This document shows positions 33,422-44,772 of a stretch of DNA of 64,000 nucleotides, one piece after another (the first letter of the stretch is position 1; each line of letters begins with the position of its first letter). Made by a program: the position numbers and the translations under genes. The stretch is from Trichinella spiralis (lineage: Eukaryota > Nematoda > Enoplea > Trichinellida > Trichinellidae), in assembly GCA_000181795.3 (NCBI GenBank), contig CM012953.1, positions 141,504 to 205,503 on the forward strand, in the 5' to 3' direction. A model generated the notes under the pieces. It saw nothing but the letters and a program-made list of their open reading frames with translations. It had not been told where the DNA came from and ran no database searches.

Positions 33422-34420
33422 ATGAACGAAGTAAGTTTTGCGCAGTAGCTTTTTTATATTAATAACTTGCATCTCTAAATTTCTGATAAATTCCTATTTA
33501 AAATATTAAAATTTGAAACTTTTATTTCCAACTGCATGATATTTAATTATTGCATTTATTAGTGAAATTTGTTTGCTGCTAAAAATACAGGTTAAAATTT
33601 TTGAAGCACCAGCAATATTTTAATTCATATGTCATTTTGAATAACATTTTATTCCAACATATTTAACTAACCGGTGTCTTTTCAGGAATACTCGTCGTAC
33701 CATGTTGACGAAGATTCGGAACAAATCTCATTGACTTTACAGTCAGTGCAGAGTGATGATGTTTCGAGTTTATCGTCTTTTACTTTAACAGAGACAGCTT
33801 CAATGCGTAGCGAAATGGAAGATAGTGAGGCTCTGCAGTTGAACATGCAATCAGAAGGTGATGATGAAGCTTTCACTCTTACAGCAGAGTCATGGATAAC
33901 AGATGAAGAATGCAGTGAAGCTACTGAAGATGATACGGAAAAATCCTTTAATTACTATGTCACGATCTATCCGAAATGTAAGTTATTACTTCACAAATAA
34001 ATAAATTTCAAAGAAATACTTTTTTCAATTATTTATTTAGTTTAACTAGTTTATTTTAATAACTTATTGAGTAGTTAATAATTTGCAAATTAAAAGGTTT
34101 ACTTGTTAGAGAAAATTAACGTTTTTACATACCTTTTTTTATCTACTTACTTCTTTTTCTATTTCTTAACTTACCTACTTAATTATCTTGTTTAAAAAAT
34201 ATCGGAAATATGAGTGCTGTTTATGAACAATGCATTTTTTTAAGCTGATAAAGAAATTGCTATGATAGAAGCGGAGACGAAGAAACGATATTACACCATC
34301 AGTGACGACAGTTTTGATTGCGAAGCAGTTATGGAATCGCTTTCAAGTGTGAATTTTAATCCAGCAGATGTTTCTTCATCTGAAAGCTTCACCTTGAATG
34401 ATGAAAATACTGAAGAATGA
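33422..34420 (+). CDS. Small acidic three-exon protein with repeated FTL motif, unknown function
   Basis: Exons 33422-33430 (ATGAACGAA, then GTAAGT), 33686-33977 and 34245-34420 join in frame to 158 residues and a TGA stop; all junctions have canonical GT/AG signals. The product is strongly acidic and serine/threonine-rich, without signal peptide or membrane segment. A motif recurs four times: ISLTLQS, SFTLTET, AFTLTAE, SFTLNDE. The middle exon alone would appear as a 108-codon ORF with a wrong start and end. I do not recognise a family; low-complexity acidic proteins diverge fast. Gene status rests on consistent splice phases and repeated motif structure, with no homologue to support it. Confidence 0.62.
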
Positions 34421-35761
34421 TGAAATATCATTCATTTCACTTATTTCATTTCTTTTCACTCTCTCAATTATTATCATAAATCTAACTGCTAATAGTCAAT
34501 GTTTAATTTGATTTTGTTTTGCTGTTTAATATTGTTTAATTTATGTTAATCGCCTAAAGCAATTTATTGTTCGAAATAAAAATTAATCATCATTATTCAG
34601 TGAACTTTTCACTATATTGAACTATATTAAATAAAATTAATATTTGGATTTTAATCGTTGCTCTTGTTTGATCAATCTTACCTCTGTTTATTTTTCCTTT
34701 CTAAGTAGTTGCTTCTTTTTACTTGTTATTAAAGTTTGGTTGCTTGTTATTTAAAACTTTGCTTACCGTAATGGTTGAATTAATTATTCAATGATGGAAC
34801 AAATTTTCCCCGCATTTTATGATAAAAAAATAATTTGCTTTACTGGTTGTTTCATTTGATTGAATAATAATGTAATCCATTCTGTGACAACTTTCATTGT
34901 TTTTTTAGCAATTAAATGCTTATTATTGTTTGAATTTAAATTTATTATTTGAACAGCATTTTAATAATTCATGTAACAATCAAATGTGCATGTGTGCACA
35001 AAAGCGACGTTAATAAAAAATATAAAAGTTCCATTAAATATAGTTATAGAAGTTAAAACAGTGTCACATATATGATAAAATGCAGCAATCATAAGCATAG
35101 GTTGCAATGATCATAATAAGTTAATTGCACAATTGTTGTAAATTGATTTAACTGATGGCAGTTTAGCGTATGAATTCAAAATAATTTATTCTTCATATTT
35201 TATTTCTTGAAACTTGAATATACTGCGCATTTTATTATTTTATTTTTATTGAATTACTTAAATACATACATGAGTTTATACAAATTTCATTTGTTCAACG
35301 TTATTGTTTATGAAACTACTTAATAATAATACATTTGAACAATATTTAAATAATTCATGAACAAAAAAATTTGAATATGATAATAATGCATCGCTTTTTT
35401 ATCAAAGATAAGTTTGACTTCTTTAAATGTGACTTATCTCATTTCAGCTTTTCCGATGCATTATGATTTATTATTATTAACTTTATTGAATAATCACTAT
35501 TGTTAAAAAAAAGAAATTATTTTTATCGGTGTCATAATTCGAAGAATATTACAATAAATGCTCTAAATAACAGAAACTAAATGATGAAGCTAAATACCAA
35601 AACAAGCAATAAATCGAATTTATTATTATGATAAAAATAAGAATTTGCTGTTATTTTAATGGGATAGTGCTTAAACTTTAATATTCTTAAATTTTTAAAA
35701 TTATAAAAAGTCGTTTCTGTAATAAATATACATTGTAAAGACAATACAGAAAGTATTGCAG
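34421..35761. other. Intergenic AT-rich region
   Basis: The 1.3 kb between the acidic gene and the 3' end of the serine protease-like gene. Apart from the imperfect inverted repeat at 35377-35478, nothing stands out. Confidence 0.5.
35377..35478. repeat. Imperfect two-block inverted repeat
   Basis: The outer arms share AATGCATCG (35385-35393) with CGATGCATT (35454-35462) plus AT-rich extensions. The inner arms AGATAAGT (35406-35413) and ACTTATCT (35432-35439) pair perfectly around an 18-base loop. The segment between the two stems does not pair. It could be a small foldback element. Confidence 0.4.
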
Positions 35762-38535
35762 TTAATTAAACAAAGACTTGTAGTGTGTGATGGAAATATA
35801 GTTTCCACTTCTCATGCTTTCCACGCCAACTAAAACATATCTTCCGGTGAATTCATCACGTCCTTGGCAAATAAGCAATTTTTGTTTATGCTAAAAATTA
35901 GTTATTAATAAACACTCAAAATGTTATTCACTAAAATATCAACTAAATTATGAAATTTGCGATACATCTCTTAAAATTAATACGTCTACATTTAATAATG
36001 TGATGAAATAAAAATATAATAAATCTAATTCATAATGAAATAAAAAAATTTCACCTTTGTTTCACTATCAGAATCCTTCAAACATAGTTGTGAATCATCA
36101 ACATTTCTAAAAATTCGTTTGCATGCTCCCTCAGTGTATGCAGAAAAGCCAGTTGCTCGAACTTTGAGGCTACCTAAAGATATATTCATCAAAATTGAAA
36201 AATGATATAAACAAAGATACCATTCGAAGTGACAGAAACAAGTTTACAAATTGTCTGGTCAAGAAAATATTTTTCTATGGAAAGACATGCAGGTCTTGAG
36301 AATATAGTTAATGGAATGGCTTTTTTCAACTTCAGGATTACAATATCAGGGGCATGTTCAAATCTTTTAATAGACGATACTGTGACATTAGTGAACTTTG
36401 ACGGGCCAGTTTGATAAGATACTTTAATATCTTTTGTCTTTATTCTTCTATAAAAATATAAAACTGCATAAAATGAAAATTTAACAAATCCTAATTGTAA
36501 AGATCTTGCCTTGTGACGCAATTCGATGTCGTGTAAATACTTTTAGAACCGGATGAATGATAATTATCCGCTAATATTCCACTACATAGTAATGGTTCTT
36601 CATCTCTTTCATGCACGTAAATGGGAATCATCCACGGTGCTGCCTCTACTGACGTCTCTATTGTTGAAGATCTTTCAGTTTCTAAACTTCTTAGCGAAGG
36701 AGTTCCACAAGTGTATTTTCCCTGAAAGTTTAATTTAGATTGTTACATTAATAAAATAATTTTATAAACTATCATTGAACTGTATTTATCAGTACATACT
36801 AAAATTAAATGATTAGAAAATACTCATTTTTATCTAATTTTTTTTATTAATCTCCATAAATTTTATTTTAGTACCTGATAAACTAAAAGTAATCCTACTA
36901 CAAACATATTATCACTAAAACTATTGAATGCATTTAAAACCTTATCCATTTTATGACGCAGTCAAAAATGGATTCAGTTCTTCAGTCATGATTTTTAATG
37001 TCAAGAGTTTCAGCTGATGTATTAAATTTATGCTTACATTAAAAAAATATATACAAGAAGCTCCGTTATGATTTGACAAATTAACAAAGCAAGTGCACAA
37101 CCTTAAATGAAAAATACTTACAAGAGAATCAAGACCTGTTTTTTCTACACTGTACAAAGCAATATACTTAGAACCAGGCTTAGAAGATTTTTTAATACCG
37201 TGCAGCTGCCATATGCCATCATGGTCACAAACAAATGCTTCACCAGTATTCTATGAATGTTAAAATTGTCATACAGTGATAGAAAGAGTGTCTGAGAGTA
37301 AGTGAGAGATTCTACGCTTGGATGAAATAAATAAGATAATATTTAAGAAATCTAAAACTTAGCGTGCATTTTGTAAAACCATTTTTGATAATTATTATAG
37401 TTTTAAGAATTAAACAAACTTCATTATTTTTGGATTTTGACACTTCAACGCATAAATGCAATTCTTCATCAAAGTCAGAAATTTCATTTTTGCAAAATGA
37501 ATTTTCTACACTTTTTGCTTTCTGAATTGCTACATTTGACACTCCTTTTCCTATAATACATCAAAAAATGAATTAAAGAAAACAGCTGACTTTGAACAAT
37601 TGCTTTGTAAAAGTTTTTGGTGAAATCTGTGAGAAAATAAATGTGCTTTAAATTCAAAACAGTTTTGTATTAATCTTATTTTTAACTTTTACGATACCAC
37701 ATTTATAAACCAAAATATTTGCCATAATTAAAGAAATTCTACGTCAATAAACAGGGTTAATAATCAAATCATAGTTAACAAGGGTTATATGCTGCTATTA
37801 AAAAATTAACAATTGTTAACAACTTTCTCATTGATACATTTGTCATTTACTTCGAAAGTTAAGCGCAAATTAAAATGAAATATGAGCCAAAATATTTAAA
37901 AATTTAAATAAGAGTTGAAAGAAATTTGAAGAGTTACCTGCTTCCAGGTTAGCTGATAACATGCCGCAGTTTTCATATAAACGTGTAAAGTAATAAAGAC
38001 ACACGGGCTTCCAAGAGTCGTCCATGGTTATTGGACTTTTCAATTTAAGAATGGATAGTTCTTTAAGATAACTGTGCTGCTTCACAGAATGTACTTTGAG
38101 AATTTTTGCAGCTTTGCTTGTTTCTGTTTTTCTGTAAACTTTAATACTCGATGCACTTTTGCTAAACATAATTTTAATATTACTGCAAAAGGTTTTGATC
38201 GAGAAATTAGCTTTACCCCTCTACGCAATCTCGAGTTGTAAGAACTATCTGTACTTTAGTGGTTGCAGGACTTCCTACAATGTGACCTATGCAGGTTTTG
38301 CCACCGCTTTCAATCATTACAATCCAAGAAGCTTCATGTGGAGGTAGGGGTTTGTCTGAATTTTGATTTAATGAATCTTCCAGCATTCTTTGGTTTTGTT
38401 GTCCACAGAGCCATCTTCCTTCTACACTTGCCTTTAATAAACAGCATTTCATTAAATTACTGTTACTGCAACATTTGAAAAAATTTATCCAACCTGTAAA
38501 ATGCTGATAACGAAAATGAAATAAGGAATATACAT
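35762..38535 (-). CDS. Secreted double trypsin-like protein, both domains catalytically dead
   Basis: Nine exons, listed 5' to 3' on the minus strand: 38535-38494, 38431-38217, 38182-37938, 37550-37420, 37250-37122, 36721-36510, 36447-36221, 36173-36055, 35890-35762. They join in frame to 482 aa. Residues 1-14 are a hydrophobic signal peptide start (MYIPYFIFVISILQ). Two S1-protease-like domains follow (about 20-254 and 259-482). In domain 1 the TAAHC box is TTRDC (His to Asp, about residue 82), the Asp box is ELSILKL and the GDSGGP box is replaced around NTGEAFVC. In domain 2 TAAHC is TTSNC (His to Asn, about 321), the Asp is kept (PDIVILKL) and the serine box is lost before LLICQGRDEFTGRY. 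The intron between exons 6 and 7 has a GC donor. The protein is probably a non-enzymatic secreted serine protease homologue. Confidence 0.82.
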
Positions 38536-39928
38536 ATTTTGCTTAAAATTTATTCAAAAGTGATGGACCATGTGGAAAATCACTTTATATATCCGCGTGG
38601 GTTGAGCGTTGAAACATAAACTTGTTTATTTGGATTTGTTTACGATGGACTTGAAACAGAAATTCTATTAGTGCATTTAATTTTCCATTGCATTTATTTG
38701 CTTACGTAGAATGTGTTAATATTGAAACAAATAAAAATAAAAACAATTGTTTATTGAATGAGTTAAATAAATGAAATAGCATTAGGCAATAAATAAACAT
38801 TTGAAAGCTTATTGTTACTACCAACCAAATATTTATTTCATGTCCATACCTTGTTCGTATATATTTTCCAAAGGTTACAGTTTATCAATTGTTGAATTCA
38901 TCTTGATTTCTTTCGTTTTGTCATTCTGTGCTTCAATAAGTAGAGATGTTGTACCATTTCAGTTTCCATTTTGCTTTCAAATCATTTTTCCCTTTATGTA
39001 AAACTTATGCACTGATGCAATGTCAATTATATATCCCAGTTCTGAAATTAAAAAATCTCATTTTTCTTTCAAGTTTTATAAATTTAAAAATTATCACATG
39101 ACATAATTTGCTTGACAATAATTTGTGGTTTCAGTTTCACTTTTCCGGATGTATGATAGTATATAATAATTATGAGTTTATGTAATGCATCATATGTTTA
39201 TAATTTAAAATTTGTAAATTCAACTTTAATTGTATGGTTATCGTTACGAACAGTTACGTGATTTTATGATACATACTTTAGCATAATTGATAAATTCTTA
39301 GTTTCTTTTTAATTATTTTTTACCATTACGCAACAGCAAAATTTTCAGAGTCATATACAAGTTACATATGCAACAATTATAATTTTATAAATCCAAATAA
39401 CACAAGTTAATTTTATACCATTTATCTCCTATTAAACAGAAATAGAAATCATTCAACAAGTTTACTATTTATAGAACTATTTGAAATCAAATTGGGTGTT
39501 CTGTTTTACTGCAACAGAGTGGTTTAAGACTTGAATACAAATACCTATACACGAAAGAACGTTATAAATATGGTAAAACAACATAGTAGATGTGAAATCG
39601 AATTTTAGTCAAGTTTATTCATTCTCATTATTAGAATACAGTATAAAGAATATATACCATAAAATACATTGACTGTATGTATTTGTAATGATGGATGAGA
39701 ATATAAACTGCTTTACTTAATCTCAACCACTGCGTTTGTTCAGTATAGTATTTATTATCGCTTATCTACATTTGCTTAACTCTTACAATATCTCTAAGCT
39801 GCGATGTGCGTGCAATTTGTTTCTAAGATTTGATGGAATGATATTTACCACTCTCAAATGCTCAACTTATCGAATTTCTTTCAGCAACGAGAAAATCTTT
39901 AATACTTCAATGTTTAAATATTTTAATT
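38536..39928. other. Intergenic AT-rich region upstream of the protease-like gene
   Basis: 1.4 kb without a supportable gene; the ORFs at 38801-39001 and 39736-39957 are hydrophobic chance frames. The start of the region should carry the promoter of the double protease-like gene. Confidence 0.5.
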
Positions 39929-40320
39929 CAGTGGTTCTCAAAGTGTGGGTCGCGTAAAATATTAAAGTACGGAAGTAGTCTTCATTTTTGTCAGGAGAGT
40001 TTTACTCATCAAAAATTGTTGGGTGAACAACTAAGCTATGATTCAGTTACTGATGACATGAGAATCACTGTTTGTGTCCGGCTTCTCACAGCACGCAATG
40101 TTGTCTCTACCGGCATATCCACAAAAGCAGATGGAGAATTAATCAATCTGTTTGAAGATTCTTTGTTTAAAGTCAGTTTTGATCGTAAAACATTAACAAA
40201 GTTTTGGCTATCAGTTTAAAAATCCAAAACTGAGGCTTTATGCTCTGAGAAATCGATCGTCATTCTTAAAATGCATTGCAAAACTGATTTACATGCTTGA
40301 AATGTAATGAGAAATGAATC
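39929..40320 (+). pseudogene. hAT transposon relic (terminal repeat plus transposase C-terminal fragment)
   Basis: The segment begins with CAGTGGTTCTCAAAGTGTGG, closely like the terminal inverted repeat of hAT/Charlie elements. From 40016 an ORF reads GELINLFEDSLFKVSF and KTLTKFWLSV, matching the conserved C-terminal region of ZBED5-type hAT transposases. A stop at 40217-40219 is followed in the same frame by more residues (KSKTEALCSEK). The N-terminus and catalytic core are missing. I could not find the second terminal repeat. Confidence 0.65.
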
Positions 40321-40671
40321 GTCTTTAGTTTTATTATTTAATTAAAAATTTATCTTATGCATAAAATTGCTTTTAAGATAATTTCTTTTTCATTTTAAAT
40401 GAATTACATCATAAAATTTAGAAATAGAATAAAACTTTTGCCATGTTATAAAGGAAAGTTATTTAAAAGAAAATATAAACTATCACTGGCGAATTTTGAA
40501 TATCAATTTCCCGTTTAAAAAATTAGTGCATTGAACTAAACATAAACAGACTAAGTGCTTTTAGCTATCATTTTCATAGAAACTTTCCATGCAGTTACGA
40601 TGAACTTATTGAAAAAATACAGTAAATAACACAAACCACTTACATATTCTTCGAATTTTATTTCATTATAA

Positions 40672-41071
40672 TTATTTGTCATTTAAGTCCATATTGCTAA
40701 AATCCGTAGGCATGTCAGAATTCAAACTGTTTAACAATGAATGTGTTTCCAGACCAAAAAGTGGTTCTGAGTCAGTAAAAAGATCCCGTATTGTCTGTGA
40801 ACTCTCTTCTAACGAGTATGATTCAGCTTCATGAAACAGCACTTCTGATATCACTTCGTTAATTATTTTTTCATAATCAATACCATATTTCTCATCGACT
40901 TTCTCTGTCATACCTTTAGCAGAGCTAAAACATAAATCTTCAAGAAACTTTTGATAAATTATTAAACTCGTACGTGTCATATGCAGCGATCTCAACAAGA
41001 ATTTTCAAGCTTTCCCAAAACGTCTCCAATGAACCATAAGGAAATTTATCATCATCATCATCATCAACCAT
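40672..41071 (-). CDS. Hypothetical acidic protein, frameshifted or with a 49-base intron
   Basis: A start codon at 41069-41071 opens a frame with six consecutive Asp residues and FPYGSLETFWESLKILVEI, ending by stop at about 40940. A second frame continues to 40672 (FLEDLCFSSAKGMTEKVDEK ... FSNMDLNDK). They join either by removing one base near 40949, giving a smooth ...NNLSK-FLEDL reading, or by a 49-base GT-AG intron at 40948-40996. The product is about 115-132 residues, acidic, with no signal peptide. I recognise no family. It lies 300 bases from the Copia element and could belong to a transposon. Confidence 0.4.
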
Positions 41072-41357
41072 ATTGATTAGGTATCCCAGTAACACGTAAT
41101 TCTGATATAGCAGTTGTGAAATATGATAACAACTATGGTCGAGGAATCTTCTTCAAACATCACAAAGTAAATTATAATAAACATATAATTGAGCAAAGAA
41201 AAACCTTATGTTTAGTGCTATAAGAATAGCCTTCGTTAACCGTTCTATCACATCAGCAAAATCAACCATTTAAAGTCTTTTTGCTGAATATTGAATACTG
41301 AGTACAGTAATTAAGATAATTAAGTTCTGTTCTATTTATTTTCATTGTTATCTGTAA
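41072..41357. other. Short spacer before the Copia element
   Basis: AT-rich sequence with no visible feature; it ends with the GTTAT target duplication at 41358-41362. Confidence 0.5.
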
Positions 41358-41362
41358 GTTAT
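41358..41362. repeat. Target site duplication GTTAT, left
   Basis: Direct repeat of 5 bp at the left border of the Copia element; the same bases follow the right LTR at 45831-45835. Confidence 0.9.
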
Positions 41363-41611
41363 TGTTGAGTTTTGGTCAGTTCGATCTGTAATATTACGTA
41401 AATCAAAACAACATACGTAAGATCAGATAACCAAACAGCTAGAGAGAGTATTCAAAACCAGAACAAGGAAATTAACGCTACTGAGTTTTATTAGCACGGA
41501 AGGTATTCTCACAAAACACACTAACTCTTTGTTTCTATATATATATATCCACCACTGTAATACTGTATATTGATTATAAGGTACCAACATGAATTGTTCA
41601 TTTCATCAACA
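41363..41611 (-). repeat. Copia 3' LTR
   Basis: 249 bp, read TGTTGATG...CTCAACA on the minus strand, about 96 percent identical by eye to the LTR at 45582-45830. It holds a short extra TA run near 41540-41551. Confidence 0.93.
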
Positions 41612-41653
41612 CTTAATCTAACAATTCATGTGCTGAGAGACAATTCCCAGCTC

Positions 41654-42538
41654 TCAACGCAGGTTTTGAAAACGCGTCTTCGGTAGAGCTTTCGTCAGGA
41701 TCTCTGCCTTCTGGTTTTCGCTATCGATGTGCTGGATGTCGATTTTGCCCTCATTGTATTTTTCACGAACGAAGTGAAATCGCACTTCAATGTGATTTGA
41801 ACGTTTGTAGAACTCTGGATTCTTGGAGAGCTTAACTGCTCCCATGTTGTCCACAAACAATATAGGCTTCTGCTTCACCTCTGTGACTTCAGCAAACAAT
41901 GACATCAGCCACATCATGTCTTTTGCGCCCTCACCGGCAGCAACATATTCTGCCTCCGTTGTTGACAATGCAACGCTCTTCTGCTTCTGACTATGCCACG
42001 ACACAGCTCCTCCTGCACATGTGCATACAACGCCAGTACGTGAACGTCGAGTCGTGACGTCACCTACGTAATCTGCATCTGAGTAGCCTTTCAGAACTCC
42101 TTCTCCATTTGCCTAGTACAGCAGACCATAATCAGCCATTCCGCGAAGGTATCTGAAAATTCTTTTGACTGCTAGCCAAGCTTTGACAGTCGGCTTGTCC
42201 ATCACTTGTGACACAGTGCTAACAGCGTAGGCAATGTCAGGCCTCGTTGCTGTCATCAGGAACATGAGAGCTCCCACGGCTTCACGATACGGAGTGCCTG
42301 GACTTAGTTGCTCTTCACCCTCTTCCACTGAAACACTAGTCGATAACTTCAGCCAGTGTCGAGACAGCATTAGCTTCGTCTAGACGGAAACGTTTCAATA
42401 TATGGCGAGTATACGCTTGTTGTCCAGCAAAAATTGATCCATCGCTCAGCACTTTGATTCCCATGCCAAGAAAGGTATCCAAGGGTCCTCTCTTTATTTG
42501 GAATTCCCTTTTCATCACCAGAAGAAACTGTTCTATCT
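41654..42538 (-). pseudogene. Copia reverse transcriptase end and RNase H
   Basis: Starts just left of the nested element with EIEQFLLVMKREFQIKRGPL and GQQAYTRHILKRF, the part of Copia reverse transcriptase that follows the YVDD box. It then shifts frame near 42340-42370, continues as GTPYREAVGALMFLMTATRP and ends in RNase H (ALSTTEAEYVAAGEG, FVDNMGAVKLSKN, HIEVRFHFVREK). Several frameshifts make it inactive. Confidence 0.88.
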
Positions 42539-43798
42539 CAGTGTTTCCCAAACTTTTTCAAGCTATCGCCCCCTTAAGAGACATATTTTTCAAACGCCCC
42601 CCTAAAATATTGTCAAAAAATAATGAATTTCAAAAAGCTCATAAAAGCGACTTAACCATTATCTACCCAAACTTTTTTAGTGCATGTTCAAGAGCTGTAA
42701 ATCCTGATGACACACACATAGGTTCTAATTAAGAAAATATTAGAGCTAGACATGTCTGACACTACTCCTTATGGAATTATGGCATGTTCCATTTAGTGAA
42801 CATTGGGCGGTTCTCGACAAAAATGTTCGACACGTACAAACACTGCTTTTATTGATCAGCATTTTGCTATATAATGTACGTATGCAGGCTTCTCTGGAAT
42901 GTTTCCATCACTGCAAAATTCGAACGCACCTCGCTTTTGTTTCAATAGGTCTTTGTCTGGCAACATCACTGCGTCAGCACCCTTGCTGCGGTATGGTCGG
43001 ATCGTTCCAATAGCTCTCATTTTCAATTCAGATAACATTACCAGCAGATCATAACTGTTGAAAAAGCTATCAAAATACAACGCATGTCTTGTGGTATTCG
43101 AGGTTTCTTGAATAACGTCGACCATACTTCTGATAACTCTGGTGCTCAATGGCACTTTCGGTGCGTGGATTTCCTTACGTTGATAAATAATCATATGGTA
43201 TGGGTAGCCATCGTTGCCACACAGTATCCATACTTTGTAACCAAACTGAATTGGTTTGCATTTTAAAAACATTTTTGCCGCATGGCGACCAAAGTATGGT
43301 ACTATTGATTCATCAACGCTGAGTTTCTCATGGAACATACCATGCTTGACAAGGCTGGAGTTGAGCAATTTGTACAGAGGTGTTACTTTGCTCATCTTGT
43401 CACCTTCAACCACCACCAGGTGGAGATAGTTCTTTATTTCCATAAAACGATTGTGGCTCATACAACTGATGGCACCCTGTGCACCAATGTCTGGCTGCGT
43501 AGACCAGTAGTGCTTTGCTTCTGGTTGACAGTTGTAACCTGACAGCAGTATCACTCCAATGAACTGCCGTATTTCTTGGGGTGACACTGTGAATGCCCAG
43601 TTGTTGCATTCTCGGTGGGCATATAAATTCGATTGAAATGTGATGTGGTCTATCATTTCATCTGTGAACATAAAACATTGCTTCCAAGCGCCCCCCTCTA
43701 ATGTGCTCCATTATTTTCCAGCGCCCCCCCCCCAAGTGCCCCCTTCCAGCCTTCCACCGCCCCCAAGGAGGCGATATCTCCCACTTTGGGAATCACTG
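42539..43798 (-). mobile_element. Composite nested element: hAT-like ends, piggyBac-type transposase fragment
   Basis: The ends are inverted: CAGTGTTTCCCAAACT at 42539 and, reversed, CAGTGATTCCCAAAGT ending at 43798; both continue into a TATCGCC-CCTT block. CAGTG...CCCAAA ends are typical of hAT elements, whereas the enclosed ORF is a piggyBac transposase. No 8-bp direct repeat flanks it (TTCTATCT versus TCATAGAA) and Copia sequence is missing at the site. C-rich low-complexity sequence lies just inside the right end. Confidence 0.7.
42856..43671 (-). pseudogene. piggyBac-type (PGBD-like) transposase fragment
   Basis: 271-codon ORF with the DDE_Tnp_1_7 core: IRQFIGVILLSGY, LSVDESIVPYFGRH (first catalytic Asp), FGYKVWILCGNDGY and YFDSFFNSYDLL (second Asp). 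The N-terminal part before MFTDEMIDHI is missing. After FCSDGN the transposase similarity ends abruptly and a 29-base segment shared with the host Copia follows, then non-matching sequence, so the third catalytic Asp and the C-terminal domain are absent. Confidence 0.85.
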
Positions 43799-44772
43799 TC
43801 ATAGAAGTACGCATGGTAACCCCTCGTGGTTGCAGGATATCCTTCACATGAGCGTTGTTCAACTCAATCAAGTCCGCCATCACTCAAAATGCACTCTACT
43901 GTACACCCAGCCTTGCGTGCCTCATTTAGGAAGGATTCAAGGCACAACAACACATCATCCTTTCTCTTCAAAAAGAAAACGCGGCGGTAACGTGAAAAAT
44001 TATCTTTAAAAACAAGGAAGTACTTCGACCCACCTAAAGAAGTCACATGCATGGGTCCGCACAAGTCAGCGTGTATCAGTTTAACTGGAGCCCTTGGCCT
44101 GTACTTACGTGAATAAAAGCTTTCACGATGATGCTTCCCATAAACACAACCAGTGCAGAACTCCTCTTGGGCATACACTTTGATACCATGGTTATTCAGC
44201 ACTTGCTGCACGTGCCGTTTGTTTCGATAGCACAGCCTCTCATGCCATAATTGCAACGAAGCATCGACAGCACTCAAATGTACGTATGCAGGCTTCTCTG
44301 GAATGCATAAGCGCATATACAGCTTATAAATCCCATTCAGACTGCGTATGCCAGAAAGCTTCACGCGGCCATTTTTACGGAAGGTACATCCATCCGCGTT
44401 TGCAGTGAAGTTGAAACCTTTTTCGGCAGCCTTTCCAATGGAGAATAAGTTTAATCCTAGTTTGGGCACATAGTAGACATCTTCCATCCTGTTTAGTATC
44501 CATTTTCCTTTAATGTTAAACACCTTGAAGTTTACAGTGCTCCGGCCATAGGCAGGTATGGCATCGCCGTTTCCGACTTCCACATTCACAGGCTGTGCAA
44601 ATGTCGCAAAGTCCGCGAAGTATTCTTTGTTACGCGTCATATGCTATGAGGCACCTGAGTCAGCTACCCACGTTCTGCAGGTTTTTCTGATGTCCTCATC
44701 ACGGTAACAAAAGAAACTCCCACCACCAAGGAACTGCCTTGACTGCTCCGCATTCGTCACTGTCGTCATCGT
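43799..44772 (-). pseudogene. Copia protease and integrase region, interrupted
   Basis: The protease active site WVADSGAS (about 44647-44670) is followed at once by a TAG stop at 44644-44646. The next ORF (44640-43864) carries the GAG-pre-integrase zinc region (LWHERLCYRN, CTGCVYGKHHRESF) and the start of the integrase core (LIHADLCGPMHVTSLGGSKY). It then loses frame at SDGG and breaks off after GVTMRTSM at the edge of the nested insertion. The rest of the core is absent. Confidence 0.85.

Noticed and set aside
35377-35478. MicroRNA precursor
   Set aside because: The two stem blocks are separated by a long unpaired stretch on both sides, unlike a pre-miRNA duplex.
38801-39001. Hydrophobic 66-codon ORF
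   Set aside because: AT-rich chance frame with no start context, domain or splice support.
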